Part shown: piece by piece, positions 7,968-15,322 of the stretch
Numbering within the stretch: position 1 is the stretch's first letter
Layout of the letters: each line of letters starts with the position of its first letter
DNA from: JAHBXL01 sp038247555
GTDB lineage: Bacteria; Planctomycetota; Phycisphaerae; Phycisphaerales; UBA1924
Direction of reading: 5' to 3'
Length of the DNA stretch: 40,731 nt
NCBI GenBank assembly: GCA_038247555.1
Contig: JBBRUT010000017.1
Location: 1-40,731, forward strand
Made by a program: the position numbers and the translations under genes
The notes under the pieces: model-generated
What the model saw: only the letters and a program-made list of their open reading frames with translations
Databases searched by the model: none
Told to the model about the DNA's origin: nothing

Positions 7968-8675
7968 ATGAGTGATCTTGATAAGCGCATTGCCCAGTTT
8001 CAGAACATGGCCCAGGCCGATCCTGACAACGAGATGGCCCACTTTTCACTGGGTCAGGCGCTGGTGCAGGCGGGTCGGCATTCGGAGGCGGCGGAGAGCT
8101 ACATCCGCTGCACGGAACTGGTGCCGGGGATGAGCAAGGCTTATCAGATGGCCGCGGAAGCGTTGATTAAGGCTGGGAGCGCGGGGGATCGGGATCGGGC
8201 GGCGCAGTTTGCGGTGCGCGGGTTCACGATCGCGGCGGAGCGGGGTGACCTGCTGCCGAAGAACGCGCTGGCGGACATCCTGAAACAGCTTGGCCGCGAT
8301 GTACCGGAAGTGGCGACGAAGGGTGGCGCGACGGCGAAGAAGGATGGGATCAATCTGCTGGGCGGCGAGGCGGAAGTTGGGGGGGGCGGGCCGCGGCCGG
8401 ACCCAGGGTCGTTTCCGCCAGGAACATTCATTGATCACAAGACCGGACGGCCGGGGACGAAGATGCCGAAGGCTCCGTTCCGGGGTCGGCTGGGTGCGTG
8501 GATTCACGAGAACATCTCGCAGGAGTCGTTCAACGCGTGGATCGGCCAGGGGACGAAGGTGATCAACGAGCTTCGGCTGGATTTGTCGCGCGAGCAGGAT
8601 TCGGAGGCGTATGACGAGCACATGCGCGAGTTTCTGGGGATTGATGGGGAGCTCTACGCGAAGATCATGAAGTAA
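7968..8675 (+). CDS. TPR protein fused to a YggX-like Fe(II)-trafficking domain
   Basis: The 235-residue protein has two parts. Residues about 5-105 form two to three tetratricopeptide-like repeats (for example AHFSLGQALVQAGRHSEAAE). A low-complexity Gly-rich linker follows. Residues about 165-232 match YggX, the small protein linked to iron handling and protection of Fe-S clusters: LGAWIHENISQESFNAW and TKVINELRLDLS align well with the family pattern. The conserved N-terminal cysteine segment of YggX (MSRTIFCTF in E. coli) is not seen, so any thiol-dependent role may be lost. The gene is divergent from aroDE, with 100 bases between. The fusion suggests the YggX domain works in a protein complex; that is inference. 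Confidence 0.8.
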   Translation: MSDLDKRIAQFQNMAQADPDNEMAHFSLGQALVQAGRHSEAAESYIRCTELVPGMSKAYQMAAEALIKAGSAGDRDRAAQFAVRGFTIAAERGDLLPKNALADILKQLGRDVPEVATKGGATAKKDGINLLGGEAEVGGGGPRPDPGSFPPGTFIDHKTGRPGTKMPKAPFRGRLGAWIHENISQESFNAWIGQGTKVINELRLDLSREQDSEAYDEHMREFLGIDGELYAKIMK

Positions 8676-8715
8676 GCCGCTCTCGGTTCATCCTTGCGCC
8701 TCCTCTCCAACTTCT

Positions 8716-8741
8716 TTCCTCCGTCGCTCCGTGCCTTCGTC
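8716..8741 (-). repeat. CACGGAG/GACGGAGG-type short repeat
   Basis: Read on the minus strand, this segment has the units ACGGAGCGACGGAGG and GAAGGCACGGAG. It resembles the CGCAGAG blocks in period and location but differs in core sequence. It lies in the 91-base pyrimidine-rich spacer after the TPR-YggX gene. Confidence 0.35.
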
Positions 8742-8766
8742 GTTTCCTCTTGCTCCCTTCCCCCCC

Positions 8767-9102
8767 ATGAACTATTACCACATGTGGTTCAATCTGAAGG
8801 ACTCGCGCAAGGACCTTGAGTTCTCTCGCGCGGTGGATGCGTATCTGGGTTATCTGAAGGGGGAGGGGAAGATCGAGGGCTGGCGGCTGTGCCGCCGCAA
8901 GTTCGGCTTCGGCCCGCCGGAGCTTGGCGAGTTCCACGTTGTGGTGTGGACGAATGATCTTGCGCAGCTTGATGCGGCGTTCTCGACGGTCGCCACGCGC
9001 AGCGGCGAGATCGAACGCCTGCACGCGCCGGTGTATTCGGCGGTGACGGATTTCAAGTCGGGGCTGGAGCGCGATTTTCCGGATCCGGAACGCAAGGCGT
9101 GA
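8767..9102 (+). CDS. DUF6614-like small protein
   Basis: The 111-residue product starts MNYYHMWFNLKDS and ends in a charged tail. It looks like a ferredoxin-like alpha/beta fold, with alternating strands and helices: strand YHMWFNLK, helix around EFSRAVDAYLGYL, strand GWRLCRRKFGF, strand EFHVVVWT. I recall this pattern as DUF6614, but I could not compare it here. The frame is open 12 codons further upstream, through a proline-rich stretch that reads as a translated spacer. I therefore use the ATG at 8767. There is no clear ribosome-binding site. The function is unknown. Confidence 0.7.
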   Translation: MNYYHMWFNLKDSRKDLEFSRAVDAYLGYLKGEGKIEGWRLCRRKFGFGPPELGEFHVVVWTNDLAQLDAAFSTVATRSGEIERLHAPVYSAVTDFKSGLERDFPDPERKA

Positions 9103-9110
9103 AGGCCGTA

Positions 9111-9150
9111 CGCACAGAACGCAGAGTGGACGCAGAGATCGCAGAGGCGG
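9111..9150 (+). repeat. CGCAGAG-type short-period repeat, second copy
   Basis: This block shares the CGCAGAG core, 9-11 base period and GCAGAGGCGG ending with the block at 5396-5434. Both lie within 20 bases of the stop codon of a plus-strand gene. Confidence 0.6.
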
Positions 9151-9190
9151 ACGGTCCGGCTTGACCACGCTGGCCGCATTGGAATTGGCT

Positions 9191-9622
9191 CTATCGGAGC
9201 AACAGCACGATCAGAAGTATGAGCAACCCAATGATCGCGAGGGCGATCCAGCGGCCGATGCGCCGCCTGTTGCCGAGGGTGCTGACCAGCGCTTGTGACG
9301 GCGATTGAGGGAGATTCAAGGTGCCGCATTCCGGGCACAAGTGCAGCTTGGTCTCCGGGTCCGGAGGGAGACCAATCAAGCTGTAACCGCACACAGGACA
9401 GCTTGACTCAGGCAATGCGGGTGACTGCGCAGATCGCACCCACGGGCTGGCCTTTACGACATCGTGTCCACGGGCGCGGACCATCGCCGCGGCGGTTTCC
9501 GGGTCCGATGTGCGGACAATCACACTCCAACGCAGTCCACCGGGTCCGCTTATCGTCACGGAGAAAAGCGAGAGCGCTGACCCGCCCCGTGATGCATCAT
9601 CTCCAGGCGCAGCATCCTCCAT
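9191..9622 (-). CDS. Zinc-ribbon protein with C-terminal membrane anchor
   Basis: The 143-residue product has a zinc ribbon near its middle: CPVCGYSLIG, then CPECG about 20 residues later. It ends in one hydrophobic helix (WIALAIIGLLILLIVLLLR), so it is probably a tail-anchored protein with the ribbon in the cytoplasm. The N-terminal part contains a strand-rich segment (SVTISGPGGLRWSVIVRTSD) and an ASPWV motif. It is paralogous to the next gene and to the one at 23554, which share the ribbon pattern. I choose the ATG at 9622 because GGAG stands 6 bases upstream and it avoids overlap with the neighbouring gene at 9657. The function is unknown. Confidence 0.65.
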   Translation of the reverse strand: MEDAAPGDDASRGGSALSLFSVTISGPGGLRWSVIVRTSDPETAAAMVRARGHDVVKASPWVRSAQSPALPESSCPVCGYSLIGLPPDPETKLHLCPECGTLNLPQSPSQALVSTLGNRRRIGRWIALAIIGLLILLIVLLLR

Positions 9623-9656
9623 CAGCGCGTCTCCTACCGGCGGAGTTCTCGAAGTA

Positions 9657-10205
9657 TCAGTACGGGAGGACTCCGGTGACGAACAGCAGGAAGCCAATCA
9701 CGAGCGAGACGATGCCTGCGCGGATGGCCCACGCGCCGCGCACGCCGCGGCTGAACTCGTGGGCGAATGCGCCCATCACGATGCCGACGAAGGCGAGCGG
9801 GAAGAAGAAGAACCCGAGGATGCTGAAGATGATGCCGCAGCGCTCGAGCATGAGGCCGGGCTTGAAGGATGGAACAAACTCGATTGGGTCTATCGCCGGT
9901 GAGGCCAGCGGCTTCATGACCGTTCCGACGCCGCACTCCGGGCAGATGGCGAGGCCGTGGGTGTTGCGGATGATGCCTTTGAGGTCGTAACCACAGTGGA
10001 TGCAATCGCCGAGTTCGGTTGCGCCCTGCCGCCAACGCTGCACGATGGCGTTCTCGGCGGATCGGCCGAGCCGGACGGGGACGACGATGTAGGGCGCGTG
10101 CCCGGTCGCCGCGGACTCGAATGCGGCGAGTGCGCTGTCGGCCTGCGCATCGTGCATATACCACTCGCCACGGGAATCTCGGCAGACGAGGCGGAAGGGC
10201 TCCAT
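9657..10205 (-). CDS. Zinc-ribbon membrane protein, paralogue
   Basis: The 182-residue product opens with MEPFRLVCRDSRGEW and carries the ribbon CIHCGYDLKG...CPECG (about residues 78-105). Two hydrophobic helices follow: CGIIFSILGFFFFPLAFVGI and IVSLVIGFLLFVTGVL. This CxxCGYDLxG form is one I associate with planctomycetes. The N-terminal part has a short repeat-like segment (SALAAFESAATGHAP) also suggested in the previous protein (PETAAAMVRARGHDV), so the two are likely a tandem duplication. The ATG at 10205 has TACACT 5 bases upstream, which favours it over the longer frame reaching 10298. The function is unknown. Confidence 0.68.
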   Translation of the reverse strand: MEPFRLVCRDSRGEWYMHDAQADSALAAFESAATGHAPYIVVPVRLGRSAENAIVQRWRQGATELGDCIHCGYDLKGIIRNTHGLAICPECGVGTVMKPLASPAIDPIEFVPSFKPGLMLERCGIIFSILGFFFFPLAFVGIVMGAFAHEFSRGVRGAWAIRAGIVSLVIGFLLFVTGVLPY

Positions 10206-10210
10206 GGCGG

Positions 10211-10216
10211 AGTGTA
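10211..10216 (-). promoter_or_regulatory. -10-like TACACT before the zinc-ribbon gene
   Basis: On the minus strand TACACT ends 5 bases before the ATG at 10205. It supports this start and a leaderless transcript. Confidence 0.35.
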
Positions 10217-10331
10217 CCGGCGGCGGGGTGGCGAGATTTGGGTCTCCTCGCGGGAGGGAAGGGCGGAACCTACGCTTGTGCTGCTGCGGCGCGGTCAAGC
10301 CGGGTGTTTGCTCTTCTGGATTGAATCACAC

Positions 10332-11900
10332 ATGTTTGAACGACTTTCCGACGGCTTTTCCAGCGTGTTCCGCAAGCTCAGCGGCAAGGGCGAGATCTCT
10401 GAATCCAACGTCCGCGAGGCGATGGAGGAGGTCCGCACGTCGCTGCTTGAGGCGGATGTGCATCACCAAGTTGTCGATGAGTTCTGCGCTCGGGTGATGG
10501 AGGATGCGCTCGGGCGAGAAGTGACCAAGAGCCTGGAGCCGGGTCAGGAGATGATCGGGATCGTGCACGACCGGCTGGTCGAGTTTCTTGGGGGGACGCC
10601 GCGGAAGCAGGAAGATGAGGGCATGGACTCGCTGGGGCTGCCGGCGGCTGCGCGGCTCGGAGGGCCGGGCCACCAGGAGATTGAAGACCCCATCATGCGG
10701 GTTTCGCCGGGGCCCACGATCGTGATGATGTGCGGTCTTCAGGGATCGGGAAAAACGACGACGTGCGGCAAGCTGGCGGGGTTTTTGAAGAAGCGTGGCC
10801 GGAGCGTCTTGCTGGCCGCGGCGGACTTGCAGCGGCCAGCGGCGGTCGAACAGCTTGGGATCGTGGCCGAGTCGGTGAATCGCGACCTGCCGGGCGGGGC
10901 GCAGGTGCACTTTTATTCCGAGCCTGACAAGGTTGCGGAGTATGGCAAGGCGGTGGGCGTGGCGGTGCAGGTGTGCCGGCGGGCGGTCGAGCATGCGCGG
11001 AAGCTGGGCGTTGACACGGTGATCCTGGATACGGCGGGGCGGCTGCACATCAACGACTCGTTGATGGATGAGCTGAACCAGGTCAACAAGTCGCTCAGCC
11101 CGCATCAGATCTTTCTCGTTGTCGATGCGATGACGGGACAGGATGCGGTGAACTCGGCCAAGGCTTTTCATCAGCGGCTGGAAGTGGACGGGGTCATTCT
11201 GACGAAGTTTGATTCTGACACGCGCGGCGGCGCGGCGATCAGCGTGAAGCATGTGACCGGTGCGCCGATCCGGTTCATTGGCGTGGGCGAGAAGCTCGAT
11301 GCGCTCGAGACTTTCCACGCGGAGCGGATCGCGGGGCGGATCCTGGGGATGGGGGATGTGGTGTCGCTGGTGGAGCGGGCGCGGGAGCAGGTGTCTGACG
11401 AAGATGCGGCCGCGCTTCAGGAGAAGATGGCCAAGGGCGAGATGACGATGGATGACTTTCTGTCGCAGCTTCGGACGCTGCGGCGGATGGGCCCGCTGAA
11501 GCAACTGCTTGGACTGCTGCCGGGCGTTGGGTCGGCGCTGAAGGATGTGCACATCGACGACAAGCAGCTTGACAAGGTCGAGGCGATGGTGTGCTCGATG
11601 ACGACCAGGGAGCGGAAGAAGCCCAGCACGCTGGATAACTCGCGCCGGCGGCGGATCGCGACTGGATCGGGCGCGACGCAGCAGGAAGTGGGTCAGCTTG
11701 CCAAGCAGTTCCAGACGGTGAGCACGCTGGCGCAGCAGATGTCGTCGATGGGCACGATGTCGCGTGTGAAAGCGGTGAAAGAACTGGGCAAGAGCGGGAT
11801 GGGTGACATGGTGCCGGGGATGGGCGGGCTGCCGATGTTCCGCGGCAAGGGCTCGACGCACACGGCGGGGCCGAAGGGGAAGTTTAAGAAGCGGAAGTGA
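10332..11900 (+). CDS. ffh: Signal recognition particle protein Ffh
   Basis: This 522-residue GTPase binds signal peptides and SRP RNA and targets ribosomes to the membrane through FtsY. The N domain starts MFERLSDGFSSVFRKL. The G domain has GLQGSGKTTT, the AADLQRPAA motif, DTAGR and TKFD. The M domain carries the methionine-rich hydrophobic segment and the RNA-binding motif SRRRRIATGSG. Between the N and G domains about 25 extra residues are inserted (around DEGMDSLGLPAAARLGG), which E. coli Ffh lacks. The start at 10332 gives the normal N-terminus; no Shine-Dalgarno sequence is visible. Unlike in many bacteria, rpsP converges on it rather than following it in an operon. I found no 4.5S RNA gene in the window. 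Confidence 0.96.
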   Translation: MFERLSDGFSSVFRKLSGKGEISESNVREAMEEVRTSLLEADVHHQVVDEFCARVMEDALGREVTKSLEPGQEMIGIVHDRLVEFLGGTPRKQEDEGMDSLGLPAAARLGGPGHQEIEDPIMRVSPGPTIVMMCGLQGSGKTTTCGKLAGFLKKRGRSVLLAAADLQRPAAVEQLGIVAESVNRDLPGGAQVHFYSEPDKVAEYGKAVGVAVQVCRRAVEHARKLGVDTVILDTAGRLHINDSLMDELNQVNKSLSPHQIFLVVDAMTGQDAVNSAKAFHQRLEVDGVILTKFDSDTRGGAAISVKHVTGAPIRFIGVGEKLDALETFHAERIAGRILGMGDVVSLVERAREQVSDEDAAALQEKMAKGEMTMDDFLSQLRTLRRMGPLKQLLGLLPGVGSALKDVHIDDKQLDKVEAMVCSMTTRERKKPSTLDNSRRRRIATGSGATQQEVGQLAKQFQTVSTLAQQMSSMGTMSRVKAVKELGKSGMGDMVPGMGGLPMFRGKGSTHTAGPKGKFKKRK

Positions 11901-11930
11901 GCTGGAAGACGGCCACGGCCTCACGTTGCA

Positions 11931-11964
11931 GAAAAGAAAACGCCCCGTGCGGGTGCACGGGGCG
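11931..11964 (-). terminator. Intrinsic terminator of rpsP
   Basis: The minus strand has a perfect 10-bp stem (CGCCCCGTGC / GCACGGGGCG) with a 4-base loop at 11941-11964, followed by TTTTCTTTTC. It lies 31 bases after the rpsP stop codon. The T-rich side faces rpsP's direction, so it acts mainly for rpsP, though the hairpin may also serve ffh. Confidence 0.88.
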
Positions 11965-11995
11965 CTGTTGGGAACGGGTGATGAAGCCGGTCGGC

Positions 11996-12358
11996 TTACT
12001 TCTTGACGGGCTTCTTCTTGTCGACGGCCAGGGCGGCCGCGGCGGCCATCGACTCGGCGCGGGCCTTGCGGCGGACGGCCTGATCGGCGCGGTGAGCCTT
12101 CCACTCGATGCCATCGACGATGTTGCGCTCGACGAGGAGGTCCATCATCGTGTCGGAGGGCTGTGCGCCCAGGGCGAGCCAGTGCTTGACGCGCTCTTCG
12201 TTGATGAGTACCTGCTTGGTCTCATCGGTGGCCATCGGGTCGTAGTGCCCGAGGTTCTCAAGGACCTTGCCGTCGCGGCGCACGGTCTTCTCAATCGCGC
12301 TGATGCGATAGAACGGACGGTGCGGGCGACCCATGCGCTTCATGCGAATACGAACCAC
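11996..12358 (-). CDS. rpsP: 30S ribosomal protein S16
   Basis: The 120-residue product is S16, a small-subunit protein that binds 16S rRNA. The hallmark start reads VVRIRMKRMGRPHRPFYRI, followed by ENLGHYDP and INEERVKHWLALGAQPS. The C-terminal tail (about 85-120) is rich in Lys and Ala and longer than in E. coli S16 (82 residues). The frame is open far upstream into pdeM, but the GTG at 12358 matches the family N-terminus and has AGGAG 7 bases before it. This is one of the few genes here with a strong Shine-Dalgarno sequence. pdeM ends 56 bases upstream on the same strand. Confidence 0.95.
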   Translation of the reverse strand: MVRIRMKRMGRPHRPFYRISAIEKTVRRDGKVLENLGHYDPMATDETKQVLINEERVKHWLALGAQPSDTMMDLLVERNIVDGIEWKAHRADQAVRRKARAESMAAAAALAVDKKKPVKK

Positions 12359-12414
12359 TTGCGACTCCTGACAAAAACCGACCAGCCGTGAAGGCGTATT
12401 GTTTAGCTTCAAGT

Positions 12415-13155
12415 CTATCCCGGTCGGGCGTTCAAGCAACTGGGTCTGCGGGGTCGTTCGCGCGGCGTGAGCGGCCGGGCAGGAATATCGATGACGCGGC
12501 CGTCGGCGATGCCGAAGACGCGGGCCGAGGGCGGCGGCGGCGCGATGGCAATGCCCCGGGTGAACTGGCTGAAGGCGGGGAGGAGAACGTGGTCCGCATC
12601 CACCATGAAACATGGAATGGAGAGTCCATCGCCGCGGGTTCCGACGCGGCAGAGGGGATGGATGTGGCCGTACCAAGTGCAGAGGGCACCGGGAACCAGG
12701 CCGTCGGCGGGGTCGTGGGCGAAGCCGAAGGGCGCATCGAGGTAGGCATCGGGGAGCGGGGTGACCACCCACTGCTTCAGGATCAGGTCCGCGCTGCGGT
12801 CGTGGTTGCCGCGGATGAGACCGAGTTCGACATCGGGCAACGCGGTTCGGCGGAACGCGGCGACAAGGTCGATGAGTTCTGGGGTGAGGCCGGAGCCGTG
12901 GTGGATGAGATCGCCGACGATGAGGATGCGCGTAGCGCGAGTTTGGGCAACTGCGGCGGCGAGGCGGGCAAGATCTCGCTCGATGACGCCGGCGGGAATG
13001 GGCATGCCTGCGGCGCGGAGCGTTTCGCACTTACCCAGGTGCAGGTCCGCGGCGATGAGTGTGCGACGCGCGGGCCAGAAGGCGGCGCGATGGGGCAGGA
13101 GCTCGATGGCTTCGCCTGCGATGGTGAGTGTGGAGGTGGGTGCGGGAGGAGTCAT
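12415..13155 (-). CDS. pdeM: PdeM-like metallophosphoesterase
   Basis: The 246-residue enzyme is a calcineurin-type metallophosphoesterase of the PdeM group, described as ligase-associated DNA-damage-response endonucleases. All metal-binding motifs are seen: D37 and H39 in ADLHLGK, GD at 81-82, GNHD at 116-119 and GHIHP at 163-167. PdeM genes often sit with a DNA ligase, an Lhr-type helicase and an exonuclease; none of these is nearby, so a repair role here rests on the family alone. The start codon overlaps the stop codon of the upstream DUF1569 gene in an ATGA arrangement, which implies translational coupling. rpsP follows on the same strand. Confidence 0.85.
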   Translation of the reverse strand: MTPPAPTSTLTIAGEAIELLPHRAAFWPARRTLIAADLHLGKCETLRAAGMPIPAGVIERDLARLAAAVAQTRATRILIVGDLIHHGSGLTPELIDLVAAFRRTALPDVELGLIRGNHDRSADLILKQWVVTPLPDAYLDAPFGFAHDPADGLVPGALCTWYGHIHPLCRVGTRGDGLSIPCFMVDADHVLLPAFSQFTRGIAIAPPPPSARVFGIADGRVIDIPARPLTPRERPRRPSCLNARPG

Positions 13156-13646
13156 GGGTGGAGAAAGCCGAGGTGGAGTTCGGCGTGGCGGAGCGTGCCT
13201 CGGATGTACTCATCGTGAGACATCATGCCGAAGACGGGGCTGGGGTAAGCGGGTGGGGATTTTTTGGCGCGGTCGAGCGTGGTGTTGAGGCGGGCGAGGC
13301 CATCGCTTGTGGACGTGGGCTCGATGCCGAGTGTGCCGCCGGAGATCTTGCCGATCTTGACGCCGCGGGGCAGGCCGGATCGGAGGAATCGCCCCTTGAG
13401 GAGCTTGAGGGCGATCTTCACAACCAGCGGCGGGCGGAGCTCGCTGGGGAAGCCGTTGTAGCCGAAGTTGATCCAAGTGGCGAGGTGGTTGAAGGTCTGG
13501 CCGACGGTCCAACTGCCGGTGGTGCGGAGCGTGCCAGCGTTCTCGGCGGCGACGGTTCGCGCGAGCTCAGCGCGGAGATCGGCGATGTTGTTGAGTCGGA
13601 GCTTGCGGTGTTGGGCAGACTTGGTGTTGACGCGGACGGTGGGCAT
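13152..13646 (-). CDS. DUF1569 (DinB-like) family protein
   Basis: The 164-residue product resembles DUF1569, a branch of the DinB/YfiT four-helix family. The conserved segments are SWTVGQTFNHLATWI (about 48-62), with a metal-type histidine, and MMSHDEYIRGTLRHAELHLGFL near the end, which holds further histidines. A metal-dependent thiol transferase or hydrolase role is possible but unproven. The ATG at 13646 has TACCAT 9 bases upstream; longer readings of the frame are proline-rich and not credible. It is coupled to pdeM by a 4-base overlap (ATGA). Confidence 0.8.
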   Translation of the reverse strand: MPTVRVNTKSAQHRKLRLNNIADLRAELARTVAAENAGTLRTTGSWTVGQTFNHLATWINFGYNGFPSELRPPLVVKIALKLLKGRFLRSGLPRGVKIGKISGGTLGIEPTSTSDGLARLNTTLDRAKKSPPAYPSPVFGMMSHDEYIRGTLRHAELHLGFLHP

Positions 13647-13655
13647 GATCGGGGG

Positions 13656-13661
13656 ATGGTA
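13656..13661 (-). promoter_or_regulatory. -10-like TACCAT before the DUF1569 gene
   Basis: On the minus strand TACCAT ends 9 bases before the ATG at 13646. It would serve the DUF1569-pdeM-rpsP unit. Confidence 0.3.
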
Positions 13662-13691
13662 AGGGGGACTGCCCGGAGCGTCTGCGGCCCA

Positions 13692-13697
13692 TAGGAT
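13692..13697 (+). promoter_or_regulatory. -10-like TAGGAT before the lipoprotein gene
   Basis: TAGGAT ends 6 bases before the ATG at 13704, with no Shine-Dalgarno sequence. It fits the leaderless-start pattern. Confidence 0.4.
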
Positions 13698-13703
13698 CTG
13701 GGC

Positions 13704-14396
13704 ATGAAGATCCAAACGATCATCGTCTGCACGATTGCCGCCGCGGGACTGACTGTTGCAGCGCTTTCGGGGTGCGAGGACCGCTCTGCACCGCCGCCGT
13801 CGGCGGCACCGTCGGCGCCGCTTGGGGGCTTGACGGAGACTCCGACATCGCTTGCGGGAAGGTCCGCCGCGGCGGGCCGGGATGCGGCGCGGCTTGCGGA
13901 GCAGGGTCAGCAGCAGGCATCGGGGCTGGCCGATGAGCTTGCGGGGAACGCGGCGGGGACAGCGGTGGGCGGGATCGAGTTTGCAGTGCCGACATCGTGG
14001 GAGAAGCAGACGGCGACGCAGTTTCAGGCGGCGTCGTATCGCGTTGAGGGGGATGGGCAGGTGGTGTTCTTTGCGAACATCGGTGGCGGCGTTGACAGCA
14101 ATGTGAACCGTTGGCGCCAGCAGGTGACCAACGATGCGGGCTCGCCGGCGGATGCGAAGGTGGAGAAGCGGACGATCGGCGAGATGTCGGCGACGGTGGT
14201 CTCGATGGAGGGAAAGTATCAGGGGATGGGACCGGGCGGCGCGCCGGCCGCGCCGCTGGAAGATGCGGCGTTCCGCGCGGTGATCTATACCGGCCCTGCC
14301 GGGGATGTGTTTGTGCGGTTCACCGGGCCGCGATCGACGGTGGAAGCGAACAAGCAGGCGTGGGAGACGATGGTGCTTGGCGCGAAGAAGCCGTGA
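13704..14396 (+). CDS. Predicted lipoprotein of unknown function
   Basis: The 230-residue product begins with a lipoprotein signal peptide: a short basic start, a hydrophobic stretch and the lipobox LSGC with C24 as the modified cysteine. A Pro/Ala/Ser-rich linker follows (about 25-45). The rest (about 90-228) is a single globular domain with strands such as GIEFAVPTSWEKQT and GQVVFFANIGGGVDSNVNRW, and ends in a helix with ANKQAWETMVLGAKK. The pattern resembles planctomycete secreted proteins of unknown role that I recall, and I cannot name a family. It is probably anchored in a membrane facing the periplasm. The start is supported by the signal peptide and the upstream hexamer. Confidence 0.75.
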   Translation: MKIQTIIVCTIAAAGLTVAALSGCEDRSAPPPSAAPSAPLGGLTETPTSLAGRSAAAGRDAARLAEQGQQQASGLADELAGNAAGTAVGGIEFAVPTSWEKQTATQFQAASYRVEGDGQVVFFANIGGGVDSNVNRWRQQVTNDAGSPADAKVEKRTIGEMSATVVSMEGKYQGMGPGGAPAAPLEDAAFRAVIYTGPAGDVFVRFTGPRSTVEANKQAWETMVLGAKKP

Positions 14397-14440
14397 GCGG
14401 AGGGGAGGGGAGGGGAGCGCCAGGGGGGGCGGGTTTCGGG

Positions 14441-14446
14441 TATACC
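14441..14446 (+). promoter_or_regulatory. -10-like TATACC before the isomerase gene
   Basis: TATACC ends 6 bases before the GTG at 14453, with no Shine-Dalgarno sequence. It supports that GTG as the start. Confidence 0.4.
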
Positions 14447-14452
14447 ACACGC

Positions 14453-15322
14453 GTGCACAGAATCGGTGTCTGCTCATGGTCGCTGCGTCCGTCGGGTCCT
14501 GAGGACCTGGTAGAGCGGCTGCGCGCGTGCGGGATCGGCTCGGTGCAGCTTGCGCTGGATCCCGTTCGGGATGGGCGATGGGATGAGGCGCGGACAGTTG
14601 AGACGCTGGGCGCGGCGGGGATCGAGATTGCCTCGGGCATGATGGGAATGAAGGGGGAGGATTACTCGACGCTGGAATCGATCCGGCGGACGGGGGGCGT
14701 GCGGTCGGATGAACACTGGAGCGAGAACCTCGCGGCGGCGGGGGCGAACGCGGAGCTTGCGCGGCGGCTGGGGATCGGGCTGGTGACGTTTCACGCGGGG
14801 TTTCTGCCGCACGATGCGGGGAGCTCGCTGCGTGCGGAGATGCTCGAGCGGCTGCGGGACGTTGCGGATGAGTTCGGGCAGCGGGGCGTGCGGGTGGCGC
14901 TGGAGACGGGGCAGGAATCGGCACAGACGCTGCTGGGCGTGCTGGAAGAACTGCGGAAGGTGAGCGGGGTGGAGGGCGCTGCGCACATCGGGGTGAACTT
15001 CGATCCGGCGAACATGATCCTGTATGGCATGGGGGACCCGGTCGCGGCGCTGCGTGCGCTCGCGCCGCATGTGGCGCAGGTGCACATCAAGGATGCGAAG
15101 GCGACGCACGCGGCGGGGACGTGGGGGGAAGAGGTGACGGCGGGGACAGGGGAGGTAGATTGGGAAGGGTTTGTGGGGGTGATCCGGGAGCATCTGCCGA
15201 CGGTGGGGCTGATGATCGAGCGGGAGGCGCGGGAAGACCGGGTGCATGACATTCGCGCGGCGGCCGCGATGCTTCGGGAAAGGCTGGGCGCGGAGGCGCG
15301 GATCGTGGAGCCGCAGCCATGA
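14453..15322 (+). CDS. Sugar phosphate isomerase/epimerase-like TIM barrel
   Basis: The 289-residue protein has the xylose isomerase-like TIM barrel (AP endonuclease 2 superfamily). It opens RIGVCSWSLRP, and later shows GLVTFHAGF, a glutamate in VALETGQE, NFDPANMI and QVHIKDAK, which line the metal site in this family. The enzyme probably isomerises or epimerises a sugar or inositol derivative; the substrate cannot be read from sequence. I use the GTG at 14453 because the barrel's first strand starts there and a -10-like hexamer precedes it. The frame is open further upstream, over the lipoprotein gene. Its stop overlaps the start of the oxidoreductase gene (ATGA), so the two should act together. 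Confidence 0.85.
   Translation: MHRIGVCSWSLRPSGPEDLVERLRACGIGSVQLALDPVRDGRWDEARTVETLGAAGIEIASGMMGMKGEDYSTLESIRRTGGVRSDEHWSENLAAAGANAELARRLGIGLVTFHAGFLPHDAGSSLRAEMLERLRDVADEFGQRGVRVALETGQESAQTLLGVLEELRKVSGVEGAAHIGVNFDPANMILYGMGDPVAALRALAPHVAQVHIKDAKATHAAGTWGEEVTAGTGEVDWEGFVGVIREHLPTVGLMIEREAREDRVHDIRAAAAMLRERLGAEARIVEPQP

Noticed and set aside
10205..11964. 4.5S (SRP) RNA gene close to ffh
   Set aside because: I searched for the conserved loop sequence by eye around ffh and did not find it; the only strong hairpin there has a T-run and is a terminator.
10326..12104. 592-codon minus-strand frame opposite ffh
   Set aside because: Arg/His/Leu-rich translation without motifs, fully overlapping ffh and part of rpsP.
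13647..14924. Upstream extension of the DUF1569 reading frame
   Set aside because: The extension is Pro/Arg-rich and overlaps the lipoprotein gene; only the last 164 codons are credible.
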